Shown: one piece after another, positions 42,429 through 51,340 of the stretch
How positions within the stretch are numbered: position 1 is the stretch's first letter
How the letters are laid out: every line of letters starts with the position of its first letter
Source: CAZDWZ01 sp964509425
GTDB lineage: Bacteria; Bdellovibrionota_C; UBA2361; SZUA-149; CAZDWZ01
DNA: 64,000 bases
Reading direction: 5' to 3'
NCBI GenBank assembly: GCA_964509425.1
Contig: CAZDWZ010000012.1
Span: 81,625-145,624, forward strand
Program-made: the position numbers and the translations under genes
Notes under the pieces: model-generated
What the model was told of the DNA's origin: nothing
Seen by the model: only the letters and a program-made list of their open reading frames with translations
Databases searched by the model: none

Positions 42429-42916
42429 GATCGGAGCTTTGGGCGGATCGCCGGAACGAATCAGGATATACCCTGTTTGAGCTGATAGTTACACTCGCAT
42501 TCGTCGCGATCCTCGCCGGAAGCGCCACCGTTCAGGCGCGGCACCTGAGTGATCCCTTGCAGAACCAAACCTCGCAGACGCTGAGCTTTATCAAGCGAGT
42601 TCGGGCGAAGGCGATTTCCAGCACTTCCGCGTACCTCATCTACCCATCAGGCGGAACGCAGCTAAACGTCGCTCGGGGCTCCGCTTGCCCGGCAACGATT
42701 CCGGCGAATCCCGTCTCCCTCATCGGAGCGGGATTTACAGTTGATCACCTCAAGATGAATCTCTCGGAAAAGGTTAGCTTCACGACTCCGAATTGGGGTG
42801 TCTGCTTTACCTCTCGAGGACTTTTGGTCGGAGCTGCAAACGTTCAACTTTCAGATGATTATGCTCGCACCAAGACCATTTCGATCTACCTCGGAGGAGC
42901 CACGCGAATTCAATAG
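42425..42916 (+). CDS. FimT/GspH-like minor pilin
   Basis: 163 residues from the ATG at 42425, overlapping the PilX-like stop and preceded by GGGGGAG. Prepilin signal SG then YTLFELIVTLAFVAILAG with Glu at +5. Globular part resembles GspH/FimT (SFIKRVRAKAISS, GVCFTSRGLLV). Last gene of the operon, converging on holA. Confidence 0.88.
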   Translation: MRSELWADRRNESGYTLFELIVTLAFVAILAGSATVQARHLSDPLQNQTSQTLSFIKRVRAKAISSTSAYLIYPSGGTQLNVARGSACPATIPANPVSLIGAGFTVDHLKMNLSEKVSFTTPNWGVCFTSRGLLVGAANVQLSDDYARTKTISIYLGGATRIQ

Positions 42917-42940
42917 ACGGGTTTCGTCCCGAAAAACGAT

Positions 42941-44089
42941 TCAATCATGGACCCGAAGATTCTCGTTGCTCCGGCATATCTGCAATAGGGCCAGAGCGAG
43001 CGTTTCTTCGGCTTCGAGTCCAGAGTCTTTGAGCGACAAGTCTAACGATTTAAGGATGGCAAGCGAGCGCACAAGCTCCCCTTCATGATTCCGGGGGATA
43101 GGTCCGAGCTGGCGAGTAAGCCACGGGACATTAACGTCCTTGTGCAACGATTCCGCGTGCCCGGTCTGTGCGAGCAAACCTCGGAAAGCCTTGCTGAGTT
43201 GTGCGGAGATTTGCAACGGATGCTGTCCGCTTTCCAGGAGGCTAAACATTGCGTCGAATGCCGCGAGGCGATCACGTCGAAGGAGCGACTTTGTGAGGTC
43301 GTTGGAGTGACGCTCTTGGACGGGGAGGGACACCCCCTGCAGATGCTTCGTCTCGATCGTATTGTCCTTACCCGCGAGAAGCGAGAGCTTTTCCAACTCA
43401 TTCAGCAACGCGGATAAATTGTTCTCAAATGCCCTTGAAAGCAGGTCTACGACGTGTGGATCGATTCCGTTACAGACCTCAATTCGTTGCACTTCCTTTA
43501 CGATCCAGCGTTTGAGTCCGTCGGCTTGCAACGGAGGTATGTGGACAACCGAACCAAGCGCAGACAGGGTCGAAAGGGGATTCTCTTGTTTCAGGGGAGA
43601 TTCGATAACGAAGGCCACAACGAGCGTATCCGAAGGCGGCTGAAACATCGCCGCGAGCGATTTTTCGGTGGCGCTCTTCAACTTCTCGGCTCCCCAGACC
43701 ACCGCAAATTGCGACTTCGCAAAGAGCGACTGTGTTTTTAAAGCTCCGCCGAAAGCGGTCAAGCCGGCCGCGGAGTTCACCTGTGCCGCCGTGAAGGTGA
43801 GCAAAGAATCGGCGGTGTTACAGCCGATCTTTTCCGCCACATGGGAAACGAGTCTTTTTAGCCGAAGCTCCTCCGGGCTCACGAGGAGAAGCGGAGAGTG
43901 AAGCCCCGCATCCGAGAGACTCAGCCGAATCGGCTTGTGTGGGTTATCGCGGAGGTCTTGCTCCAGGGTCTGGAGAATTTTTTGAAATTCTTCGCTGGAA
44001 AGTTCCTTCGCCATGCGTGAAGCTGACATGCCGGATGATGCGGTCCTCTTGGGACTGTCCGTGGATTTCTTCGGAGACTTGTGAACCAT
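42941..44089 (-). CDS. holA: DNA polymerase III delta subunit
   Basis: 382 residues, clamp-loader subunit that opens the beta clamp. Sequence features of HolA: a SLFAKSQFAVVW-type strand in the RecA-like domain, SLSALGSVVHIPPLQADGLKRWI, and a helical C-terminal domain with LAAFDAMFSLLESGQHPLQISAQLSKAFRGLLA. ATG at 44089 lies only 5 bases from the tRNA-Phe 3' end; the next ATGs (44029, 44014) also lack a ribosome site. Likely translated from a transcript that is processed at the tRNA. Confidence 0.88.
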   Translation of the reverse strand: MVHKSPKKSTDSPKRTASSGMSASRMAKELSSEEFQKILQTLEQDLRDNPHKPIRLSLSDAGLHSPLLLVSPEELRLKRLVSHVAEKIGCNTADSLLTFTAAQVNSAAGLTAFGGALKTQSLFAKSQFAVVWGAEKLKSATEKSLAAMFQPPSDTLVVAFVIESPLKQENPLSTLSALGSVVHIPPLQADGLKRWIVKEVQRIEVCNGIDPHVVDLLSRAFENNLSALLNELEKLSLLAGKDNTIETKHLQGVSLPVQERHSNDLTKSLLRRDRLAAFDAMFSLLESGQHPLQISAQLSKAFRGLLAQTGHAESLHKDVNVPWLTRQLGPIPRNHEGELVRSLAILKSLDLSLKDSGLEAEETLALALLQICRSNENLRVHD

Positions 44090-44094
44090 AAATG

Positions 44095-44168
<74 letters not shown>

Positions 44169-44318
44169 TGGATGGGAAGGCAAGCACGTGGTTGGTCGAG
44201 CGGCGGAAGCTAGCAAATTTCGGTAGCCGATGCAAAGAGAGGATTTCGTTGAGAAATCCGCGGGTTGGGCGAGGGGAAATGTTTCGATAGGGTTTGGGCT
44301 CGAGCGCAAGTTTCTTAG

Positions 44319-47300
44319 CTACTTGCGCCCGGTCTTCGGTGCCTTTGGAGCGGGTGTCCTCTTGGATGCGGGTTTAGAGACAATCTTCTTCCCAGTATGG
44401 CTTGGCCGCACCGGCGCGCTCGCCGACTTTGGCACCATTCCGATGTTGCTCCGCTTCGCGACCAGAGTCTTTGCGAGTCGATCGTGAAGTGTGCGTCTCG
44501 TTTTTCCGATGACGGGTATGACACTCAGCCCAAGAGTGATCACGCATGTGAGTTCAGCGCATGCGCGGAGGATTGCTTGCTTAGGTCCGAGTGCTCGTCC
44601 TTCATAGTCCACGACCTCGAGTCCGAACAAACGCCCTCCCGGTCCCGCTCCGTATCCGAGCACAGTCAGCGCGCGAGTGACAATCCAGAAGAACAGCGCG
44701 AACTGGAACACCGGGAAGAGGTTCGGCAAAAGATCGTCCATGTTCGGCGCTTGCAGGAGGAAGAGCTCACGACGAACTGGTTCGGGAAAGACGAAGAAGA
44801 TGGCAATGAAAAACACTGCAACGCAAGCGGCCAGGGCGTCCAGTGTGAATGCCAAAAATCTTGCGCCAACCTTGCCAAGCGGAATCTGATCGAGGGTTCG
44901 CGCGGGACGCATCCGTCGTTCGGCCTGCTTCGACCGGTAAATCTTTTCTTCCCGCTGATATTTGAGGACCGCAGTTTCGAGCTCGCGCGAGTCGATCTTT
45001 CGCAGAGTGTTTCCAGCTGCACTGCTGAGGCGAGCAGCCAGTTTTTCAGGGTCGACGACTTCTTCGATCGCTGAATTGAAGAGCACGTCGATGGTCGCCG
45101 TCTGCATGAAAGAACTGAGCTCTCCTGAAGAAATCTCGAAATCATCAGATTCAGCCTGGAGGGCAGCAATTTCTGCAAATGCGAATCCCCACAGGGCACT
45201 CGTCTCATCGTCTTGTTCTGCAAGCCCGAAGTTGCCCAGCGCCGCTTGAGGTGCTTCGACGAATTGCTGGACTTTCGGTGGATTCCAGGCCGCCGGAGAA
45301 GCAAGGCGAGGAGCCGGCTCGTCAATTTGGTCGACTTCGATCTCGTCGTCGAGGGCGACTTCAGGCTCCTCTTCGAAATTCGGCTCTTCAAATTCTTCTT
45401 CGGCTTCCGATTCGCCTTCTTCCTGTTCGGAGTATTCGACCTCAGAGTCTTCGGTATCGAACGATATTTCGGTTTCTTCTTCTTCGTCCTCGGATTCTTC
45501 GAGGTCGGATTCTACTGCGAAAATGTCGTCTTCCGGTTCAACGTTTGGAAGATTATCAAATAAGCCCTCGAAATCCGGCTCAGTGCCTATTCCGCCCATC
45601 GAGAACTCGGCGGAAGGAACCATTGGTTCGTCCTCTTCATCGAGCGTCTCGTCGTTCGATGTGTCTCCATGGAACGCCGCTTGTGAAACGTGTGCGAGGA
45701 TGTCGTCCTCTTGGAACAAGAAGGAATCGAGGTCCTCGGATTCGACCACGGGTTCGGAGCTCTCCTCTTGAGTGAAGCCTTCGAGCGTTTCGGAAGAGTT
45801 TTCAAACAAATGCTCAAACTCTGGAGCAGCGTCAAGCGGAGCAGCTTCGACGACGGCTTCAAATTCGGCTTCAAGTTCGGAGAGGCCTTCCGCGATGGAG
45901 ATATGCTCTCCAGAGGGGAGTTGTGAAATCGAAAAATCCGGGACGTCGATGTTGCCCGAATTTGCTTGCTGTTCGAGAGGTTCGTCCGGCTCCAGCGGCG
46001 ACGAAAGGAGTGCATCGAGCTCGTCGGACAGCTCGGCTTGAATGCCGGTGAGCGCGGGTAATTCTTCGTGGGGCTCTGGCAGCACTGGCTCGGGCGAGAG
46101 GGATTCGTTTGTAAGAAATGGCTCCAATGCGGCCACTTCCTGCGCACTGGTCTCTGGAGCATCGCCGAAATCGGTCGACGCGCCGAGGAGAGAATCGAGC
46201 TCGTCGGAGAGAAGAGCCTCGGTTTCGGACAGCTGCTGTTCGGCTGGAGCGGCTGAGATTTCCACGGAAGCCGTGGGGACGGCTTCCGCAGTGAAGTCGC
46301 TCGCAGGCTCCGACTGATCCGGAGCGGCGATTGCTTCTGCGTTTACCTCGAATTCGGATTCCACTGCACCGAGGAGAGAATCAAGCTCGGCGCTGAGTGT
46401 TGCCTCTGCATTTCCGAGTAGCAAATCGGGTACTTCCGCAGCTGATGATAATTCCGGGGTGACTTCAAATTGAGCGGCGGCCTCGGGTATTTCGGAACCT
46501 GAGTGAAGCGCCTCAGGTTCCACCGCTAGTTCGGATGCTACGATCGGTTCGGGTTCCGCGACTGGAGCCGACTCCACGACCGCTTCGGGCGTGGCATCGA
46601 CCGGAGCTTCGACGAGCAGATTTGGCAGCGATGATTCGACCGCTTCTGGTGGCGCCTCAGCTTCTGAAGGCGGTAATGGGGGAAGATTGCGAAGGAACGC
46701 GAGATCGCTTCTGCTGAAAATCTGAGTCGGTTTGCTACGTAAAATTTTAAGCCGCAGCCGTTCTGCCTCGGCCGGCTCGAGTCCCAGCTCCTGAGGACTG
46801 AGCGGAACCTCCGTTAGCAAGTTTGGTGTGTCGAGAGCAGCCAACTCAGGCGAAGAATCGAGCACCGCCACGTGTCCGACTGGGCTTTCCACGGGCGGCA
46901 TGTCTGCGAGAAGCGGAGGTTCGCCCATGTCGTCTGAGAGAAGCGACTCGAGCTCCCGAAAAATTGCATCCTGCTCCATCTCTTTGAGTGGCTCATTCGA
47001 TGCACTCATTTCTTCGACGAGAGTGAGTGCCGGATGAGAACCCGACGAGGTGATCGGTCCTTCGACCAGTCCGAGTTCGAGAACACCCGGCTCCGGCATT
47101 TTTTCTGAGTTTTCCACCGCTTCTTCCATTTCGGCGAGTGGCGACGGAGCTTCAGAGACGGACAGCGGTTCTACTTCGATCGTGAATGTGGAACCGTCGA
47201 CCGCGTCACCGAGCGCTTCCATGTGCAGATTGCTCAGCTCAGCAAGTAGACCTGATTCAATGCTAAGAAGATGTTCCTCAGACGGTGAGACGTTTGGAGG

Positions 47301-48896
47301 CAGCTGGTGTGAAGGCTGATGTCCACGGTAGCCCTCAGCGAGAGCCTCAGTTTCCTGCAATCCCGGACGATTTTCAGGCATTGAGAAAACATGTGTGCCA
47401 CCGGCTTCCAAGGCCTTCATCTCGCCGTACAATTCGGCTTCGAGAGAGCTGATTTCTCCCACGGGATTGACCGGAGGATGTGGCTCCGTGGTGCCAAATT
47501 TTGCTAGTTTCGCCCGAATCGATTCACGCTCGACTACCTCCTGGCGATCGGCGACTTCGAATTCTGATTCCGGCCGTGAAGGCGGTGGCGTGAAGGTCTC
47601 GGGGCGAATGCCATATGCGTTCGCGATTACGCCAGTGAGCTCGGAGAGCACGCTCTGATCGACTGTGCCGAGCTTTGCCATGACTTCTTGCGCCTTTTGC
47701 AGGGCGGCAACTCGCTGCCGGTCGAGGTCTCCCGCGAGAGGCGGGGTCGGTGCCGGAGCTGGCTGGCTGTGTAAAATTTGGGAGACTTGAGGCGGCGGCG
47801 CGAATGCTGCAAGCGCTTGGGCCTCAGCGTCAAGGTGGGCGGCAATCGAATGCTGCTCCGCTTGAGCTTCAATGCTTCGAAGGTTTTCGACAAGCTCGTC
47901 GAGAAAAACATCCCGGCTTTCTTCGAGGATGGGAGGTTCTACGACGGGCTCAGCTGATTCAACAGGAGCGGGTTCATCCGGCGTTGCAACAAGCTTCGGG
48001 GTCTCTTCTTCGCCCTCTTCCTCGATTTCGAAGCTGAACTCGAATTCGTCTTCCGGTTCTGCTTTTTTCAGCGGTTTATGCTTCTTCTCCGACTCGACCG
48101 CGACAGTGGTTACGGTTTCTTGCTCGCCGCCCAGTAGCTCGTCGAGTGCTCCATCGAGATCAAAATCATCGCCAATCTCGAGCACCTTGGGGCTTACCGT
48201 GGGAGAGTTTGCCATCAGCTCGGAGCGCAGCCGCGGCATGGCGGGCTGTGGAACCTCACCCGAAGACTCGCTACCAGTCATTTTAGCGGCCACGCGGAGC
48301 TGTTCTGCCGCGTTCCGCGCTTCCTCGATCGACTCCTCAAGCGACTCCGAGAATGCTTCGGCCGGAGTGTGCAGGGTGTTGAGAATCTGGAATACGTCCG
48401 ACTCGGGGAATTCCTGCGAAGTCGCCTCTTCAGGCTCGGTATGTGGAAGAATTTCGTTCAGTCCGGCACCCGCATCCGAAACGTCGCCTGAGCGCCCAAG
48501 CTCCATCGCGACGGGGTCGTCGCTGAATTCATCACCTCGAAAATCGTCGGAGGAACCTTCGCCGTCCTGTGGAGTCTGATCCTCAAACTCGGCCGGCTCC
48601 ATCTCTTCGATGATTGTGGTGATGACCGTGTCTGATTCCGATTTTCCTGAACGGCCGAACAATCGACCGAAGAACCCTTTCTTTTCATCCGCAGGTGCTT
48701 GCAACGCGGATTCTTCGAAAAACTCTGCGGCCTGTTTTTCGGAGTCGTCCATCCGGTTGATAAGTTCTTCCTTGGAGAGTTGAGGATTTGCGACGCGAAT
48801 GCCGAGCTCGCTTTTCCGTCGCCTCAGGTCGAACGAGCATCTCGGGCAGATGTCGTTGGTGTTAGACGTAATAAATGCGCACTTAGGACATTTCAT
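44319..48896 (-). CDS. Giant acidic zinc-ribbon/RDD-domain membrane protein
   Basis: 1525 residues from the ATG at 48896 (a GTG at 48932 adds 12). Residues 1-20 form a zinc ribbon (CPKCAF...DICPRC). The long middle, about residues 60-1280, is very rich in Glu, Ser, Ala and Pro and is mostly disordered, but it carries a recurring short helix: LSAELDSLLG, LSDELDSLLG, LSDELDALLS and looser ELxxLL copies. The last about 200 residues are an RDD domain with three membrane helices (GARFLAFTLDALAACVAVFFIA, and PGGRLFGLEVVD, TRRTLHDRLAKTLV). Function unknown; likely an inner-membrane scaffold. Confidence 0.85.
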   Translation of the reverse strand: MKCPKCAFITSNTNDICPRCSFDLRRRKSELGIRVANPQLSKEELINRMDDSEKQAAEFFEESALQAPADEKKGFFGRLFGRSGKSESDTVITTIIEEMEPAEFEDQTPQDGEGSSDDFRGDEFSDDPVAMELGRSGDVSDAGAGLNEILPHTEPEEATSQEFPESDVFQILNTLHTPAEAFSESLEESIEEARNAAEQLRVAAKMTGSESSGEVPQPAMPRLRSELMANSPTVSPKVLEIGDDFDLDGALDELLGGEQETVTTVAVESEKKHKPLKKAEPEDEFEFSFEIEEEGEEETPKLVATPDEPAPVESAEPVVEPPILEESRDVFLDELVENLRSIEAQAEQHSIAAHLDAEAQALAAFAPPPQVSQILHSQPAPAPTPPLAGDLDRQRVAALQKAQEVMAKLGTVDQSVLSELTGVIANAYGIRPETFTPPPSRPESEFEVADRQEVVERESIRAKLAKFGTTEPHPPVNPVGEISSLEAELYGEMKALEAGGTHVFSMPENRPGLQETEALAEGYRGHQPSHQLPPNVSPSEEHLLSIESGLLAELSNLHMEALGDAVDGSTFTIEVEPLSVSEAPSPLAEMEEAVENSEKMPEPGVLELGLVEGPITSSGSHPALTLVEEMSASNEPLKEMEQDAIFRELESLLSDDMGEPPLLADMPPVESPVGHVAVLDSSPELAALDTPNLLTEVPLSPQELGLEPAEAERLRLKILRSKPTQIFSRSDLAFLRNLPPLPPSEAEAPPEAVESSLPNLLVEAPVDATPEAVVESAPVAEPEPIVASELAVEPEALHSGSEIPEAAAQFEVTPELSSAAEVPDLLLGNAEATLSAELDSLLGAVESEFEVNAEAIAAPDQSEPASDFTAEAVPTASVEISAAPAEQQLSETEALLSDELDSLLGASTDFGDAPETSAQEVAALEPFLTNESLSPEPVLPEPHEELPALTGIQAELSDELDALLSSPLEPDEPLEQQANSGNIDVPDFSISQLPSGEHISIAEGLSELEAEFEAVVEAAPLDAAPEFEHLFENSSETLEGFTQEESSEPVVESEDLDSFLFQEDDILAHVSQAAFHGDTSNDETLDEEDEPMVPSAEFSMGGIGTEPDFEGLFDNLPNVEPEDDIFAVESDLEESEDEEEETEISFDTEDSEVEYSEQEEGESEAEEEFEEPNFEEEPEVALDDEIEVDQIDEPAPRLASPAAWNPPKVQQFVEAPQAALGNFGLAEQDDETSALWGFAFAEIAALQAESDDFEISSGELSSFMQTATIDVLFNSAIEEVVDPEKLAARLSSAAGNTLRKIDSRELETAVLKYQREEKIYRSKQAERRMRPARTLDQIPLGKVGARFLAFTLDALAACVAVFFIAIFFVFPEPVRRELFLLQAPNMDDLLPNLFPVFQFALFFWIVTRALTVLGYGAGPGGRLFGLEVVDYEGRALGPKQAILRACAELTCVITLGLSVIPVIGKTRRTLHDRLAKTLVAKRSNIGMVPKSASAPVRPSHTGKKIVSKPASKRTPAPKAPKTGRK

Positions 48897-48980
48897 AGCT
48901 TCGGCCCGACGGAGCTCATCGCTCCCAACCACATATAAAAAGATGCATCGAGGGCGCGCGAAGTTCGGAAATCGCGAAGA

Positions 48981-49844
48981 TTAGAGAAGGAACGCCCGCA
49001 GACTGCCGCAGCCGACAATCGCCGCGGTTTCGGTGCGAAGAACATTCGGTCCCAATGACCACGGGATATATCCCCAGTGATTCGCAAAACTTACCTCCAA
49101 CTCCGTCAGTCCACCCTCGGGGCCCACAATGATGTAGGAATCGGCGATTTCCTGAAGATTCTGGAGTCCGGAGATTTTGCGTTGGTTCTGGTCGAAAAAT
49201 GCAGTGAAAGTCGATGGTTGTATTGCTGAGATTGCCTGGTTGTCCGGAGCGGTGAGCATCAGGCGAACCTCAGACGAGCTGGCGGTGTGTTCCGAGTGCC
49301 GCACGCATTCGGACAAAGAGCTCGAGAGAGTGAGCTCAGGAACGACGGAAGAGTGAGATTGTTTCAGCGCGGCCTCGGCGAGCCGGGTCCAACGCTCGCG
49401 CTTTGCCACGGCCTTATCACCGGCGAGACGATATTGGCTGCGCTCGGCCGCAAAGAAGTGGACGGCAAAAACTCCAATCTCGGTGCATTTTTCGACTATG
49501 AGGTCGCATTTCTCGGGCTTTACGAGCGCCACGAAGAGGGTGATTCGCGCAGCTGAAGCGGTGACAGCAAGCACTTCGTGGTTTTTGATTTGAACGAGTT
49601 CGCCGGAGAAAGGAAGAACCTCTGAACGAAATGACTGCCGCGTGTCGAGATCAAAGACCTCAACGGCTTGCCCTTCGGTCAAGCGCAGGACATGCCGAAG
49701 ATGATGCGATTCTTGTGCGTCGAGTGAGATGATACTACCGGCGGCGAGAACCGGATTTTCGCCATTCACCGCGTCGCCCGGAGCTCTACCTTCTGAAGGT
49801 AGAGCTTTCCCGGTGCGAATGAGGAAGCGCGGAAGTGAAGGCAC
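48981..49844 (-). CDS. rsmE: 16S rRNA m3U1498 methyltransferase
   Basis: 287 residues, GTG start three bases past the DsbA-fold gene stop. SPOUT-fold methyltransferase that acts on 30S helix 44. The SAM-knot motifs IIVGPEGGLTELE and LGPNVLRTETAA are intact, and an N-terminal PUA-like region with SHHLRHVLRLTEGQ is present. Length is somewhat above the usual 240-250 because of an N-terminal extension. Cotranscribed with the flanking genes. Confidence 0.93.
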   Translation of the reverse strand: MPSLPRFLIRTGKALPSEGRAPGDAVNGENPVLAAGSIISLDAQESHHLRHVLRLTEGQAVEVFDLDTRQSFRSEVLPFSGELVQIKNHEVLAVTASAARITLFVALVKPEKCDLIVEKCTEIGVFAVHFFAAERSQYRLAGDKAVAKRERWTRLAEAALKQSHSSVVPELTLSSSLSECVRHSEHTASSSEVRLMLTAPDNQAISAIQPSTFTAFFDQNQRKISGLQNLQEIADSYIIVGPEGGLTELEVSFANHWGYIPWSLGPNVLRTETAAIVGCGSLRAFLL

Positions 49845-49847
49845 TAA

Positions 49848-50465
49848 TTATGCCCATGCAGCCTTGCGGCTCTCCATTTCGGCGAGACGCTCTTCAACTT
49901 CGTCCAACCGTTCCAGGCCGAAGAAACGCTCTTCGCCAATCAGAATCGTCGGAGTGTCGAAAACCTGCAGTTTCCGGCCGCGTTTGTAGATTCCGCGAAC
50001 ACGCTCACGCGTATCCATCGTGCTCATCCGGCCAGCGAACTCATTCGGATCAACGTCGAGGTCTTCGCAAAGCTCGATGAGAAAGGACTGCTCGTTTGGG
50101 TCTTCACCCTGACCCCACCAGCGGTCGAACATCTTCACGTTGTATTCGAAAATCAAGTCGAGGTCGGTGGCGACGACTGCGCCGCGGATGCTTCTCTCAG
50201 GATCCGGTTCGCTTTCCGGCCAATCGGCCTTCATCACCAACGGCATTCCCATCTTGCGTGCGAGACGAACGACGTCTTCACGAATGTAGCTGCTCCGATC
50301 CGGAGGATATGGGGCCGGCTGAAAGTTCTTTCCCGACGCCTTTGCCGAAAAAGGCTGCCAGAGCACCTTCACGTCATACTTTCTGTCCAGCTGAGACAGC
50401 CGGTCAATCGCGAGGTACGAATAGGGACACTGAAAGGAGTAGAAAATCTCGATCGTTTGAATCAT
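49848..50465 (-). CDS. DsbA-fold oxidoreductase (HCCA isomerase / FrnE type)
   Basis: 205 residues from the ATG at 50465 (a TTG at 50471 is an alternative). Thioredoxin fold with a helical insert. EIFYSFQCPYSYLAIDRL holds the CPYS active site in place of CxxC. No signal peptide, hence cytoplasmic, unlike periplasmic DsbA. The VFDTPTILIGEERFFGLERLDEVE C-terminus with cis-Pro is typical of the 2-hydroxychromene-2-carboxylate isomerase/FrnE group. Substrate unknown. First gene of an operon running through rsmE and the RDD protein. Confidence 0.85.
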   Translation of the reverse strand: MIQTIEIFYSFQCPYSYLAIDRLSQLDRKYDVKVLWQPFSAKASGKNFQPAPYPPDRSSYIREDVVRLARKMGMPLVMKADWPESEPDPERSIRGAVVATDLDLIFEYNVKMFDRWWGQGEDPNEQSFLIELCEDLDVDPNEFAGRMSTMDTRERVRGIYKRGRKLQVFDTPTILIGEERFFGLERLDEVEERLAEMESRKAAWA

Positions 50466-50683
50466 GGCCAAGGCAACACCGTATTAATTTCAAAGGCCAC
50501 CCTCTTTAGCCCATCCCATCCAAAAATTAAAGCGGATTCTGGCTACGGTTAGTCGAGAGTCGTCGATGGAGGGTAATTCCTCGAAAGTTCATTGAGGCCT
50601 CGTGCGGAATCGGATATGAGAAACATGCGAAAAGCTCAGCATGCATTCAAAATAAAGGCCGTTCAATGAAGAGAAGGGAGGAA

Positions 50684-51262
50684 ATGTCGCTCGTCGAGCG
50701 ACTCTACGTTTGGGAAGTTACCAAAGGTGTAGTTCAAACTTTCGGAGACCTCTTAAAGCATCTTGGGCTCTACCTTCTTCAGGTTGTCGGCCTCAATAAG
50801 AACAAGAAGCCCTGGGCTACCATCGAGTATCCGAATGAGGCGCGTGGTTACTCCGAGCGATTTCGGGGCCGTCACCGCCTGACGCTCAATTCCGATGGCG
50901 GAATGCGATGCACCGCGTGTTTCCTGTGCGCAACGGCGTGTCCGGCGAATTGCATCTATATCGAGCCGGCCGAGCACGACGATCCGACTATCGAAAAATT
51001 CCCCAAACGTTATGAAATCGATACGCTGCTCTGCATCTATTGCGGATACTGTGTCGAGGCGTGCCCAGTCGATGCGATTCGCATGGATACCGGTATTCAC
51101 CCGGAGATATATCCACCGGACCCTCGAGCGTTTATCGAGGACAAGGAGACTTTGATGCAGCGCTCACGTGTGCTGGAAGATCTCGGTCCTGATACGCTGT
51201 TCAAGGCGCACATGAAGCACATGCAGGATATCGAAAAGAATCCGAAGACGGCTGACTACTAG
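50684..51262 (+). CDS. nuoI: NADH-quinone oxidoreductase subunit I (isolated)
   Basis: 192 residues from the ATG at 50684, chosen because AAGGGAGGAA lies directly upstream (an ATG at 50666 has none). Complex I subunit carrying clusters N6a and N6b: CTACFLCATACPANC (Cys76, 79, 82, 86) and CIYCGYCVEACP (Cys117, 120, 123, 127). N-terminal amphipathic helix region also fits NuoI. No other nuo gene is in the window, although nuoI is normally in the nuo operon. Confidence 0.92.
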   Translation: MSLVERLYVWEVTKGVVQTFGDLLKHLGLYLLQVVGLNKNKKPWATIEYPNEARGYSERFRGRHRLTLNSDGGMRCTACFLCATACPANCIYIEPAEHDDPTIEKFPKRYEIDTLLCIYCGYCVEACPVDAIRMDTGIHPEIYPPDPRAFIEDKETLMQRSRVLEDLGPDTLFKAHMKHMQDIEKNPKTADY

Positions 51263-51340
51263 GCCGCGTCTCCTAGGAAACCCCGTTTGGTAGAATTGTG
51301 TTGCGCTTGCGTGGTTCTGCCTTTCGGGCCGAGTTCGCGC

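Noticed and set aside
47872..48579. 235-residue Ser-rich frame opposite the giant RDD gene
   Set aside because: Composition arises from the Glu/Ala/Ser-rich codons on the other strand; no start site or domain.
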